A stretch of DNA of 64,000 nucleotides from Tulasnella sp. 424 (GCA_019633425.1 WSUB01000011.1:62001-126000), one strand, 5' to 3'. Shown: positions 46,788-61,329, counted from the stretch's first letter. The notes: generated by a model from the sequence alone, not told the origin. Program-made: numbers and translations.

Positions 46788-47343
46788 TACTGCAGTCGTT
46801 GAGAGAGTGTTTAAGAGAGAGAGAGGAAAAGAGGGAAGGGAGAGTTGTCTTTGAGTACACAGAAGGTGTACGCGGATCGCCAGATAAGGTCTTGGGCCGA
46901 GTAGCAGGTAACTAAGGCGCAAGGAAGTCGACGATCAGGGGTGGAGATGAAGCCCAGAGAATGAGAGTGCGTCGATTCAAACGACGTCGCCGCTGGCGGA
47001 TACGACGAGGAGAGAGCGTAGAGGGGGGGAAAGGGAGCGACTGGGTGGGGAAAAAGGATCAAAGAGGGAAAGGAAAACGGGAGGGAACGTCGACCATCAG
47101 GTCAAAGTGAAACAACCCGTCCCTCGCACCTCACCCACCACTCCCTCCGCTTATGTCCGAGCGCTAGATTTTCTCCGTCCCTGAAGGTCATAGCCACGCT
47201 CATTCCCTTATATGCATAAGCCCGTGCCTAATCCAAAGACATCACTTGACTACCACACACGACAGTATCAACAAGCACAGCAATTAGAATTTCGTTATGC
47301 AACATCGGTGGCACCAAAAGTGATACAGCACTACCATAAGACA
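46788..47343. other. Upstream region of the membrane-protein gene
   Basis: No exon supported. It lies between the DHX35 stop and the membrane-protein start, both on the minus strand. Strong pyrimidine runs on the minus strand near 46800-46870 suit a promoter or leader. Confidence 0.4.
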
Positions 47344-50902
<3,559 letters not shown>

Positions 50903-51169
50903 TGGGATAACGCAAAGCTGATTGGATGCTTTGCGATATTCGTGCTGAGGCGGAGCCAAAGTCCTTTGACGTGAAACTGGCAGTTGAGAAGGTGGTGGAA
51001 GGTTGGAAGCCTGATGTGAGGTGATTATAAGGATGAAGTCCGCCGAGCACGACATAACTTGATCCCGCCTCCAGTCGTTATTCAAAAAGAGAGTCCCCCG
51101 GATTGAAAGTACGAGCTGTTGCTTATCCTTGCTAATATGTAGGATTGATTTAACTCTCTTGAAATCAGG
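50903..51169. promoter_or_regulatory. Divergent promoter region, DHX35 / F-box
   Basis: There are 267 bases between divergent starts. From about 50985 to 51169 the sequence is repeated at 56335-56533 before the truncated F-box copy, so the F-box promoter was copied with its gene. Confidence 0.5.
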
Positions 51170-52354
51170 ATGTCCGAGTACCTTTTCCTCGACGGTGTTG
51201 TTTGCAACGCCGCCCCTGACAAAAGGACAAGTGAGAAAGCCCCAGCACCTGCCCCATCTGCCATCAGGTGTGTAGTCATCCCAATAGTACTATTTTATCA
51301 GCTAAACTGTACTCTATATCTCAGGGACACTACATCGCCATGCTGTGTGGACTCCCGATCCTCTATTTCACCCGACGGCCGACCGACCCTCCCACTTGAG
51401 CTTTTCATCGAGATCATCGAACAACTCGCCGTTCCCCAGGCTCGGTCCAGCTTTACGTTGAAAAAGGGGTCTTTCGAGACTCTCGTCTCTCTGGCGCTGC
51501 TTAACAAAACATTCAATGGATTGGTTACCCCCATTCTTTATCGCCGGATCCGACTCATTACTCCCGACGCTATACGATCGCTCCGCAGCACCCTATCCAA
51601 TCCACCCCGGGGCACGTATCTATGCAGCTTTGTCAAATACCTCTCCGCGTCTCACCCGACGGACAACGCAACTGCAGATATTCCAGACATCGTCAATCTC
51701 ATACGGGACTCTGTAGAATACATTCACGTCAAAAACTGGTCAGGCAACTCCTCTGCTGCTCCCGCGTACAGTGACGCCTTTAGATCGGTTCGTAATCTAC
51801 GACAGCTCAGTACCAGTCCAGGAAGCATGGCATCCCCGGGCATCCGCATCCAGGGGCTCTCTGGCCTGGAATCAGTCGTGCTCGATAGTACAAATGTCGA
51901 AGGGATGGTCAAAGAGATTCTTGCTGCCGCTCCCAATGGTGATGAAGGAGTAATGGGCCAAAACCACTCCATCTACGTATACTGCGTAGCTCCTGGAACT
52001 CTGGCCTACCGCGTAGTGAGGATGGTGGAAGAGTGTTGCAAAGAATTCATTGCTACTGGAAAGAACCTGCCACCATTCAGAATCATATTGTTCTTTCTTG
52101 AGACGAGCACTTTTCCAGCCTGGATGTGGGCCAGATATCTGGCGAGCTTGCCAGATCTTTGGTTTGGCCTCCCTGTTCCAGCCTCGTTGCAAAGGTTGGC
52201 TACTTTGGAGTTTGGTCAGTGGCTTCACAGGAGTATCGAGGACGGATCTCTCTGGGAGATTGATCCAATCCCGATGAGTGAATGGGCTATCTGGCTCAAG
52301 GAGAAGTCCGAGCAGTCTGTTCCTGAAGGTAGTGGCGTGTTATTTGATTATTAA
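51170..52354 (+). CDS. F-box-like protein, second family
   Basis: An open frame of 394 residues (MSEYLFLDGVVCNAAPDK to the stop at 52354). An in-phase 60-base segment (51267-51326, GTGTGT to CTCAG) could be an intron, because it has splice borders and an odd composition. The F-box reads LPLELFIEIIEQLAVPQ, then LVSLALLNKTFNGLVTPILY. The rest has IQGLSGLESVVLDSTNVEG and GKNLPPFRIILFFLETS. The build is typical of mushroom F-box proteins with unknown targets. A copy of the first 130 codons lies at 56534 joined to an eIF2B gamma piece. Confidence 0.75.
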   Translation: MSEYLFLDGVVCNAAPDKRTSEKAPAPAPSAIRCVVIPIVLFYQLNCTLYLRDTTSPCCVDSRSSISPDGRPTLPLELFIEIIEQLAVPQARSSFTLKKGSFETLVSLALLNKTFNGLVTPILYRRIRLITPDAIRSLRSTLSNPPRGTYLCSFVKYLSASHPTDNATADIPDIVNLIRDSVEYIHVKNWSGNSSAAPAYSDAFRSVRNLRQLSTSPGSMASPGIRIQGLSGLESVVLDSTNVEGMVKEILAAAPNGDEGVMGQNHSIYVYCVAPGTLAYRVVRMVEECCKEFIATGKNLPPFRIILFFLETSTFPAWMWARYLASLPDLWFGLPVPASLQRLATLEFGQWLHRSIEDGSLWEIDPIPMSEWAIWLKEKSEQSVPEGSGVLFDY

Positions 52355-52911
52355 TACGCTACGATCCTGACCGTCTGCCGTTCCTCGTAACCGTGTCCAG
52401 GTCTCCCAGTCGAGAACACCGAAACTCAAAGCTAGTCGACTGGTCGAATAACATTTGGAGATCAATAGCACAATTCAATGGAGGACCATAAATAAACAAA
52501 AACACCTTGGAAATGCGCTGAGAAAGAGCTTGTTCAAATGACCAGTAATACCTTACCCATAACTTTGAGAGTGGAGAATTGTTTGCATTGTTCCAGGAAC
52601 ATTGTTGTGTAGCTAGCTTGAGAAAGTTCGATACCATTGTGGCTATCGGAGGTCGCAGATTGAGTGCGTGGAACGAAGTCCAAACGGTTTGAATCCTCGG
52701 ACGCAACAACCTACAAATTCCATGGTTCCTATCCATACTTAGGAGCTCTTAAGTTACATTTGTTGCTCCAGCTACTTGGGAACAATATTCAGTTAAAAAC
52801 AATCCCATGTCGGGCGATGGAGGCCAGTGTCAGGCTTAGCTGTGGTTCCAGCTAATGCTCGATACGAAAATAAAGCATCATTACGATATTTACATATCGA
52901 TAATCGTTCTC
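52355..52911. repeat. Diverged repeat, also at 63.59-63.87 kb
   Basis: From about 52520 the sequence (GAGAAAGAGC...TGAGAGTGGAGAATTG...AATGCTCGATAC) resembles 63598-63858, with many substitutions and gaps. It contains no gene. The part 52355-52520 has no recognised content. Confidence 0.45.
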
Positions 52912-53115
52912 TTTACCCTTGAATTCCTCTGGCTGCAGTCAAAAGCGCGGAAGGAAGAACATGGCCTTCGGCTTCAGTGACTTGGTCCAATCAGCTTCCT
53001 ATTGCGACCGTCCCGGGCTTCTAGAGTTGAAGAGCCGTTGGGGTGATGTAATAGCTAAGTAACTATTTTGCGATATTCGTGCTGAGGCGGAGCCAAGGTC
53101 TCTTAACGTGGAACT
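52912..53115. pseudogene. Copy of DHX35 first exon and flank
   Basis: About 200 bases follow 50778-50985 closely (CCTTGAATTCCTCTGGCTGC, GGCCTTCGGCTTCAGTGA, GACCGTCCCGGGCTTCTAGA). This covers the DHX35 start codon region and first codons on the minus strand. The frame is broken and no helicase domain follows. Confidence 0.8.
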
Positions 53116-54022
53116 GGCCATCGAGGATACCACTCAAGGAACAAATCAGAGGCTCTCGTTTCCCTAGCAACGGACGTTATCAAGTTAGCACTCATGTATG
53201 GATAATATAAGATAAATAAGGTAGATAACCGATGCGGCACAAGGTTATCCTTTTTCGTAGAAACTCTCCCAAGAGCCGATTTTCTCCTCGGGGTTGTCAC
53301 AACCTGGTCTGCGAACCATCGACCCTTATGTCAGCTCTCTATGACTTTACAAGGCACCCTTCGGACCTTCTTCGGTCAGTATTTCTGGCGGCCAGTTGTG
53401 TTCTCGGAGCTGCCAAGAAGGAGAGTGATGTCAATGGGACTACGTTCTGGAGATTTCTACACGGAAAGTGTAAATCTTCATGACTTCTTGATATGGTTCC
53501 CGCCTGGGTGATAACGTCCAAAAATTCAAGCTGAAGCGAAGCGAGCCAACTTTGGTTGCCGTCATCTTGTTATCGGGTACTCGGTCTGGTTCTCTGCATC
53601 CGAACCTCGACCCCCTCCGTTAAGTTATGCACTCGTCCATCTCTATAACTACCGCAGAGAGTGTACGTTGTGGCACGAGCTCATCTTAAACATGGTCGCT
53701 GTTTCTTCAGTTCGTCGCAATCAATTGTCACAGTACATTCGAAGGGCGAAACGAACAAAACGACTCTACAAAGCGAACGACGCTGATGTCGGTATGGAGG
53801 TAAGCAGTGGAGCATAGTGGGACCTAAAGGGAGGGGGCATATAACAAACACAGAACAGTGACATGACAGGCAGTGGCATGTTGCATGCAAGGGAGTGGGC
53901 TTGGAAGGATATCTTCTCTACGTGAGGGTCTACCGTCTAACCAAAGACAAGATTAGTTGAAGGCACTTGTGAGGTTTCTAGCGGGGGTGAATCTCGAGTA
54001 AACCAACTGAAATAATCCTCAC

Positions 54023-54469
54023 CTAAGCATCTCTCTTCGGAACCTGGGCGACAGGATCGCCTCGGGTCCGAGTAGCAGTTGATGACGAAGTCGTAGCTTT
54101 ACAATCGGCAGCCTCTTGCAAAGACGTAGTTGCAGGATCCGGACAACCGTTTCCTGCAAGGCTGGTTGTAGCTGGGGCGAGCACCGGTCGTTGGTTACGA
54201 CGATGGATGGGGAAGATGGACTCAGTGATAAATGCGGATAGAGATTGGGGTAGGCTTAAGCTGAGACGCGAAGGTGGTTCAGGTGGGTCGGCTGGCGATC
54301 CTCTATGAATGATGAGAATACTTGACCGACCGTCGACTGGGGAAGGGACAAGGGTAACTGTTGTATTGTGACGTGGCATGTACGGCGAGGGGCTGTTCAA
54401 AGGTAGCACCGTGATGAGAAGAAGGCGATAGGAAGGTATTGGGATGGACGAGTTCTGTAGATGTGCCAT
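54023..54469 (-). CDS. Putative small protein in the 1.6-kb repeat, copy A
   Basis: The frame from ATG 54467-54469 gives 148 residues, rich in Ser, Thr, Pro and Ala (MAHLQNSSIPIPSYRLLLIT, then VPSPVDGRSSILIIHRGSP and EAADCKATTSSSTATRTRGD). The stop is at 54023-54025. The last 115 residues align without frameshift to 62056-62406, where several length differences are multiples of three. There is no known motif. It could be a genuine small gene or an open frame kept by chance. Confidence 0.35.
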   Translation of the reverse strand: MAHLQNSSIPIPSYRLLLITVLPLNSPSPYMPRHNTTVTLVPSPVDGRSSILIIHRGSPADPPEPPSRLSLSLPQSLSAFITESIFPIHRRNQRPVLAPATTSLAGNGCPDPATTSLQEAADCKATTSSSTATRTRGDPVAQVPKRDA

Positions 54470-54831
54470 TTCTACTTGCGTTCTTATAATCCAACTAATA
54501 TGTCGGTGGTGGAACAGGGATGTTTCTCCTGGTTGCAGCATCGTGATGCAGTGATGGATTGCAGAAAAAACCGAAGCCACCCTGGGATGCCCTGCATGTG
54601 TTCTCTCATCTGCACGGCCGCATGCGCAGGCAGCAAGTGGGAGGGGTACTCCAGCCACTCGCAATCACAGAATTGTTGGAGAACCCATGCAGATGAGTTC
54701 CCCAGGTCAGGTCCGTGGACCCAGCGGGCAACCTGGCTAATTGTTGCACCCCACAGTCGGTTGAACCCGATGGGGGAAAAAGAAGACGGTCTTTCCTCTC
54801 CTCCGGCTTGTGTTTCATAATACATCCCGCT

Positions 54832-54918
54832 TTAGAACGTCTCCCAGCCGAGGCAAACTTTCTTATTTCTGCCTTGGCTGGGAGACGGTTTTTTTGCCTC
54901 GCCTGGAAGACGTTCTAA
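54832..54918. repeat. Inverted repeat capable of a long hairpin
   Basis: TTAGAACGTCTCCCAGCCGA at the left pairs with the reverse complement near TGCCTTGGCTGGGAGACGG and again with TTTGCCTCGCCTGGAAGACG at the right. So one 25-30 base motif is present once in one direction and twice in the other. Single copies of the motif occur near 55817, 62810 and 62970. Confidence 0.75.
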
Positions 54919-54985
54919 TGCGTGGTGTGTGGCTGGAGCACCAGTCCCACGGTTAGAAACTTGGCCGACTTTCAATCGTTCATAC

Positions 54986-56334
54986 CCTGACTTGCGGCGT
55001 CATCGGCTGATGACAGAGGGTGTGTTCAATGTTGTCATTACTGTAGTGCAACAACTGGCTTCCCAAGCGTTTTGAAGGGGCGAAGGCCTCGCGTTCGGCG
55101 GCTGTTGCCGCCGAGACGCCCATCCTTCGCTGACGGATAAGGCATATTTTATCGTTTGAATAGAATATCTACATGTACTCGGACCATGGGGTAGAAATTG
55201 AGGGCGCAGCGTTTGCCTATACCTATCGACCGCTTCTACATACCCAACGACCCGGTTGGGCCGGTGCAATCCTTAGCCTCCAACGGGCTTCAAATTTATC
55301 CAACTTGCCTCATAAGCAGTGGGAGGCTTTATTAATATGTGTGGCGTTGGCATTTTGGACGCAGTGTTAGCCAAACAACGCACTACAGTTTGTAGCTCGT
55401 TGGAACGATGACGTAGGTCGTTCGAGGAGATGAGGCTGAGTGCAGTAGCAGAAACAAGGCCTAATGACTACAAGGCACATAGCTAGCAACGAGAGATGAA
55501 ACTCTATTATCTAAGCAGCGAGGATTGATTGATGGCTGGATACGCTTTCAGCGACCAACAACTAGCATCTGAGTCGTTAAGACGCAATACTCACCATGCA
55601 AAGCTTATATTCGCGGCGGTGATATACCACCTTATCCTACTTCTATATTCCGGGGCGAAGACGATGCAATGAGCTAGGTTGGGCCAGTCGAGGTTGCTGG
55701 TTGGTCGCTTCGAGAGATCACGCCAACCGCGGGAGCATAGAATTACGGGAACTCGAAAAATATCAGGCGTGGATGAGGGTTGCAATTGGCGAGCAACTCA
55801 ATAAACCCTCCGGCTTGTTTTTGCCTCGGCTGGAGACGTTCAGTCACACGGTTAGAAACGGATTCCGGCTAGAACGAACAAAGGGCCTAGCCTCTCGGGT
55901 CGTTCACATAGGCTATTTCCCCTGTTGACAAGGTTCTGTCAGACCTTGTGTGTGCGTGTGTGTGTGAATTCTTTGTATTTAGACTGCAGCAGGCTGTATT
56001 AAGGACGCCAAGGTACAGTTCCGACCAGACCGGACCGTTACCTGGAGATAAGGTAAACGGGAGGGTTGTGGCGGGCACGATTTGGGGGGTTTGAATTTGG
56101 GGTGTGGAAGTAGTGGCCATCTGCCGTCTACGAGCCTCTCAGTGGCGGGGAGTGAAAGTCCGCAGTCTACGATGTGACATAGTAGGAAAGTCATGGGTTG
56201 ACAATACATAAAGGAGCATGGGGCATAGTGGGATCATAACAAATAGGTGGTTATGTTGGGGCGTCCTCGGGGGTTGTGAACACCCCGGAGCTTGCAATGA
56301 ACTTGGCCAGCGCGTCGGTACCTCTGAGACCTCT
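54986..56334. other. Repeat-derived spacer, no gene seen
   Basis: I found no coding exon here. It contains another copy of the TTTTGCCTCGGCTGG motif with CACACGGTTAGAAAC (55815-55870), a short GT microsatellite (55939-55957) and a weak copy of the GGAGCATGGGGCATAGTGGG segment (56213-56235) related to the 1.6-kb repeats. Confidence 0.5.
55938..55958 (+). repeat. GT microsatellite
   Basis: A short run of GT dinucleotides with one interruption. It lies in the spacer and has no visible role. Confidence 0.8.
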
Positions 56335-57625
56335 CTGGCAGTCGAGGAGGTGGTGGAAGGTTGAAGCCTGAGGCAAGGTGATTATAAGGATGAAGTCCGC
56401 CCGAGCTCCGAGCACGACATAACTGGATCCGCCTCCAGTCGTTACCCAAAAAGAGAGCCCCCCGATTGAAAGTACGAGCTGTTGCTTATCCTTGCTAATA
56501 TGTAGGACTGATTTAACTCTCTTTTAAATCAGGATGTCCGAGTACTTCTTCCTCGACGGTGTTGTTTGCAACGCCGCCCCTGACAAAAGGACAAGTGAGA
56601 AAGCCCCAGCACCTGCTCCAGCTGCCATCCGGTGTGTAGTAATCCCAATAGTACCGTTTTATCAGCTAAACTGTACTCTTTATCTCAGGAACACCACATC
56701 ACCATGCTGTGTGGACTCCCGATCCTCTATTTCACCCGATGGCCGACCAACCCTCCCACTTGAGCTTCTCATCGAGATCATCGAACAACTCGCCGTTCCC
56801 CAAGCTCGGTCCAGCTTTACGTTGGACAAAATGTCCTTCAAGACTCTCGTCTCCCTCGCGCTGCTTAACCAAACATTCAATGCATGGGTTACCCCCATCC
56901 TGTATCGCCGGATCCGACTCGTTACGCCCGACGCTATACGATCGTCCCGCACCACCATACAGTACCGTCAAGACATATTTCGACGCAAATCGACTGGTGA
57001 GGCGTATGCTTGCCGTTTATACTTTACTGCCGCTCGTACAACTTTTTTCCTTTTCCCTTTCTTTTTTCTCTTTCTAGTGTCTCCGCGACGGTTCGTATCA
57101 ACCACCTCGAGAGCAACACCAGCCTCAGAAAACGACGTCTGGCTCAACGCAACCAGCAGAGCGGGAGCACTGGATTGACCCTAAAGCCCAAATTTCATCA
57201 GATTCTATGGTCGGCCCCTCCACAAAAATCGCTGAACGCACGAGCATCAAGAAGAGTGTGATCGGATCCCATTGTGTTATAGGGAGGAACTTGAGGATAT
57301 TCGGTTGCGTTTTGATAGATCATGTCGTTGTGAAAGACGGGTCAGCAGCCAGAGAAATCCTTTTCCGGCAGGTTTAGACAGTGAAGGTTCTTCACCCCGT
57401 AGCGCCAAGTTGGACGGGTGCATACTGAGTCGGCATACTGTCGTGGAGGAGAAGTGTTCTGAAAAGGAGAGCGAGACTGCGACAGGTGTCATCTTGGCCG
57501 CTGGAGGTAATGGTTTCGTTTTCTGGATTCGGATTGCTTTTCACTCGCTGATTTAATACCCCCTGGCTCGCTACAGGTGATTACAAAAACGAACGTGTTG
57601 AACAATTTGAATACGACGAAGATTT
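56335..57625 (+). pseudogene. Chimera: F-box 5' part joined to eIF2B gamma 3' part
   Basis: From 56335 to about 56960 the sequence follows the F-box gene at 51.0-51.58 kb, including its promoter and MSEYFFLDGVVCNAAPDK. At 56960-56965 it switches, over about three shared bases, to eIF2B gamma at 39085-39730 (ACCGTCAAGACATATTTCGA). The F-box frame enters the eIF2B gamma exon out of frame and stops at 57176-57178, giving 214 residues. In the eIF2B gamma part, exons and introns are kept (unspliced DNA copy), and its stop codon is lost (TGA to TTA). The chimera keeps a promoter and might be transcribed. Confidence 0.85.
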
Positions 57626-57659
57626 AATCTGTACATCTGAATATTTTTTCGGTATTCGA

Positions 57660-58824
57660 TTACGCGCTTCTCTTCTTGATCATCATCAACACCATCGGCC
57701 ACTCTACGTTCACATCATCCGTCCTGAGCCTCTCTTTGAGGTTGTATACGGACCGATCAAGAATGTCGCCTTCTTTGCCCTGACCGGTCCTTGCGCTCTC
57801 ATCGGGACGTTGTTCAAGATATGTATGCAACGCGCTCCAAGTCCTCCACCACCCCTCGATCTGCGCCCACGTCATCGTTTTTGAGAGAATCATGTCCGTT
57901 TGAAAGTCCTCGTCCACGGAGAAAGTTTTCTCAGCGTCGCTTGCGGGAAGCGGATGACGGGGGAGTTTCAGATCTGGGAAGTGTATGTCTCCAGTAAAGT
58001 AGACCCTCTTTCCCGAGGCTGAATCTCACTCCTCCGAAGCGGGGAAAATGATATCGCGGTAGAGATTGTCGCAAATCTTGTGACCTGGTTCTTGCCAGTA
58101 TGGACCAAGTCCTCTATCGCTGTTGCAGTATTCGTCAATGAGAGGAGTGAGCTCTGGATGCCCAGTTATCCTTGGTTCTGAGTAGCCCTTTGTGGCCCAA
58201 TGAGTAGTGAGCCAAATAAAAACGCGCTGGCGAACTATTCTATCGATAACTAACCCAATATGCCACTGTTCCTCCAGGTTTGAGGATCCGAGCCAGAGCT
58301 GGCCAAAGCCGCGTATGGTCGAACCAGTGTGCCGCTTCACCTAATTTACCATAAAGATAAGCTATCTCCCGATGCAGAGAAAGTTTGAAATGCATACCAG
58401 CGACAACGAGGTCGATCGACGCGGGGTCTACTTTAGTGGCTATGTCTTCTGCTGGCGAGACAACAAAGGTCACGTTGGACGCGATGTTCTGCTTCTTCGC
58501 TTGCTCAATCATCACACTAGAAGGATCACTTCCTAGGACGCTTGCAAAATGGTTTGGGAGCAGTTGTGTGACTTGACCTATTTCAAGTTCAGCCCAAACC
58601 ATACATACATTGGTCACCCTGAACCTCGATCGCGTTCTTTGCTCCTGAATAGAATAGTGCTCACCAGTTCCGCAGCCAAGATCGAGGGCTTTGTTTTTTC
58701 CTTCTCCGTCGGACTTTCCCCGAAGGTGATAATGCAGGACCATGTTTAGGAGTATAGGTGGGTAGGTCGGGCGGGATGCCGCATACCTAGCAGCGTCGAA
58801 TGAAGAGGTAGAGAAAGCAGACAT
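57660..58824 (-). pseudogene. Methyltransferase copy 4, one in-frame stop
   Basis: This is a close copy of copy 1 from ATG 58822-58824 (MSAFSTSSFDAARYAASRPT) to the end at 57660-57662. Introns, splice sites and all motifs are kept (ALDLGCGTG, VLGSDPSSVMIEQAKKQ, EAAHWFDH, KPGGTVAYW). A single G-to-A change turns the Trp codon of the EEWDSASGKR segment into TGA at 58026-58028. The downstream 120 codons remain open and conserved. It lies beside the eIF2B gamma 3' fragment in the same orientation as the parent pair. Either a young pseudogene or a truncated but folded methyltransferase core. Confidence 0.8.
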
Positions 58825-58944
58825 GTTCCTGTCTCCGGTGCTGTGCAGGTGGGGCAAGCTGGTTCAGTCCAGGCTTTAATATATCCCAGGTTCGCGGTAA
58901 GTTGGAGTCATAGCCCGGCAAGAACGGCAAGAATCATTGGGCGC

Positions 58945-59290
58945 TTAACCCCGAACCATGACGTCTGAAACTCCTTTGGTGCTTGTGCGAGCCGCGGCCA
59001 TGGAACGGGACATCACGGACTGTCTACATGTAAGGAAAAGCAAACCAGCATATACAATAGTATTCACTTGCGTGACTTGACCTATTGCAAGTTCAGACCA
59101 AATCATACATCCATTGGTCAACTTGAACTTCGATCGCGTTCTTTGCCTCAGAATAGAATAAGTTGCCCTCGTGCTCACCAGTTCCGCAACAAAGATCGAG
59201 GGCTTTCTTTTTTCCTTCTCCATCGGTCTTTCCACGAAGGTGATAATGCAGGACCATGTTTATGAGTACAGGTGGGTAGGTTACTTTATG
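58945..59290 (-). pseudogene. Methyltransferase copy 5, 5' fragment
   Basis: About 230 bases match the first exon and first intron of copy 1 (YPPVLINMVLHYHLRGKTDG, then KKKALDLCCGTG). Motif I has Gly changed to Cys. The start codon end is lost at about 59283 where similarity stops. The left part (58945-59030) is the copied upstream region of copy 4. Confidence 0.75.
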
Positions 59291-59425
59291 TAATGTAGTA
59301 TACATTCTGGCGAATTTATGACCTGTGGTTCTGCAATTCTGAGATCAGATTTTTTGTTTGCGAGGTCACCCCTGGGTGGAAGCCTAGCGATCTGGGTAAG
59401 ATCCGGAACCTAAGCCGGGGTCTGG

Positions 59426-59476
59426 GGTACACAGTGCTGGCAGCCGTTCCCTTTGCGCTTCATTTCCTCCGGCTGA
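59426..59476 (-). pseudogene. Short copy of DHX35 first-exon sequence
   Basis: On the minus strand it reads EAQRERLPAL, like QAQRERLPIF of DHX35. The DNA GCCGTTCCCTTTGCGCTT is shared with 50770-50787. Only about 50 bases remain. Confidence 0.55.
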
Positions 59477-59479
59477 GGA

Positions 59480-61328
59480 ATAGAACGTGACGAGGTGGTG
59501 GTGTTTGTGGAGCGGAGTGAATGTATCGGCCTCGATCCATGTGACGGCGCCGAGGGGGAGCGCGGAACAAGCGCAGCGATGCGAAGGGAAACAAGTGTCG
59601 AGAAACATGGAGGAAGTTGTTGAAAGATGAGGAGAGATGAAGGGAAGCGATGGCAGAGGATGTGGGTGAATCATCTAAGTCGCGAAGGAGAGGCGGAAGC
59701 AGGGCAATCAAAAGGGGAAAGTTGGGAGACTCGCGATGTCGGCGGGAGAGAGTGAGTGAGTTACCAAAACCGGTGGACTGACGGATGGGAAACTGGAAAT
59801 TCTAAAGGTGGCACCGGAATAAGTAGCAGTTGCACAAGTCGGGGAAGTGAAGCGAGGGCGTGGCAGGGATTGAGGGTGAGGGCGAGGGCGAGGGTGGAGC
59901 GAGATTCAGAGGTCGCGTTGCAGCTGTTGCCGAAACTTGGCTGGATGCAATCGGAATCGATACCAACAAGTCGGAAGATGTCGTCGATAGCAAATGGGAG
60001 CGCAGGCATTGCAGGGACCAAGACTGAAGACTGCTGGGGCACGGAGCCAGAGTCGATGGACGGGGCAGGTGAAAGCCGGAACTCTTCCCCCTCAGTAGCC
60101 CAGCCGTGCGCGCGGAGAACAGGGTTGAACGGGCTACAGAGGGCGACTGGAGGAGAGGAAGAGTGCGAGGCTTTAGGTGGAAACCGAGGGTTGGTATCGC
60201 CAGCGATTGTAATCGATCTTGAGAGCCATTGAGGCCCGGAAGAGGATGGTCAACTATGGCCATGAGGACTTCGGAGCAAAGTCCCTCATAGCAAAAGTCC
60301 ATGGCAGTCGGAATGGTGATGTTAACGTGCTTGAAGAGCTTGTTTAAGTGATTGTTGTAGTCTGAAACGGAGCCGGTCTGACGGATGGTCTTGAGTTCCT
60401 GATAAACCGTGAATGATGGGTGAAGATCGCCAAAGCGAGAGCGGAACAAGAAACAAAGGAGTCAAGACAGTCAAGACAAGGAGAGTTCGAGTTTGGGAGA
60501 CCATGATACCAGTCGAGAGCGGAATCATCAAAGGTGGAGGGCAAGAAAAATAACGCATTGGCATTCGGACTCGAACTCGGGAGAAGGAATGCGTCGACAT
60601 CATCCAAATCGCTGAAGTGCCGGAATCATGTCAGGGAGGGAAGACTGGGGATGAGTGGGAGCTTGGGGAGGAGGGCAACTTGTTGGGCGGCTTGAGTGAA
60701 GAAAGCGTTGAATTGCAACTGGAACTGGTCGAGGAGTGCTTGAATCCAATGCGGTTACAGTGGTCGGCATAAGTAAGTGCTTTCGCCTCGCCTGTCTAAA
60801 GAAGCGCAAGGGATCCCTTTTCGGGAGCGAGTCGGGTGTTAATTAGGCAGGTGGGGACCGGGGCGACGCGATTTGCGAGGGTGAAAACATTTTCATCGGT
60901 ATTCATGTGAGCGAGGAGGTCGAAAACGGCATCAATGAAAGGCGTGGAAGAAGTCGAGAGGTGCTGTGACGAGTGATGGGTGCGGCGTGCGGAGGATGGC
61001 CGGGATAGGGTCCAAAGGAGTGTGCACGTGGTCGAATCAAACTGTAACAACCAGACTCTGCCGAGCGAGACGGCGCGCGAGAGTCGAGTCCAAGAGAGCA
61101 AATCTAGGAGTCCGAAAGGATCAACCGAGACTAGACACAGGCAGTATGCATAGGACAGGAAATGAAAACAGGGAAGGAGACAACAGCTAAATAATGGAAC
61201 AAGAAACAGAGTCCGGCCCGAAATCAAGTCTCGATCCGAATCCGTGCACAGACCAACCATATTTATATAAGCGGGTCCGCGACCTCGGATAGGAAAGGGG
61301 ACGGCACCAGACCGGTCCGTTCCTGACA
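59480..61328 (-). mobile_element. Truncated LTR retrotransposon (Ty3/Gypsy-like gag)
   Basis: On the minus strand a candidate 5' LTR (61328-61043) is followed by a gag-like region. Segments LPSTFDDSALDWYHGLP and FRSRFGDLHPSFTVYQELK, then GSVSDYNNHLNKLFKHV, match the core of retrotransposon capsid proteins (W in the first helix, F-x-x-x-F, then the L-x-Q-x-G-S-V-x-x-Y pattern). The gag frame changes near 60450, so it is broken. No zinc knuckle, protease, reverse transcriptase or integrase follows, so the element is cut off at about 59.5-59.8 kb, where the DHX35 and methyltransferase fragments begin. Confidence 0.7.
61043..61328 (-). repeat. Candidate LTR with TATA box
   Basis: On the minus strand it starts TGTCAGGAACGG and ends GGTTGTTACA, so it has TG...CA ends, and it is 286 bases long. 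It carries TATATAAATA (near 61260) in the right place for a promoter. The gag-like region begins about 150 bases downstream. No second LTR copy is in the window, so its borders are inferred. Confidence 0.5.
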
Positions 61329-61329
61329 G

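Larger units (their letters stand above)
53296..54985. repeat. 1.6-kb dispersed repeat, copy A
   Basis: The sequence aligns along its length with 61330-62895: CCTGGTCTGC at the left end, CAAGAAGGAGAGTGATGT, ATTCAAGCTGAAGCGAAGCG, then a minus-strand open frame, then CCCACGGTTAGAAACTTG at the right end. Copy A carries an extra inverted-repeat insertion at 54832-54918. No transposase or reverse-transcriptase pattern is seen inside. The similarity is high enough for a fairly recent duplication. Confidence 0.8.

Noticed and set aside
59756..60232. 158-codon plus-strand frame
   Set aside because: It lies opposite the gag-like region, which has recognisable capsid motifs on the minus strand.
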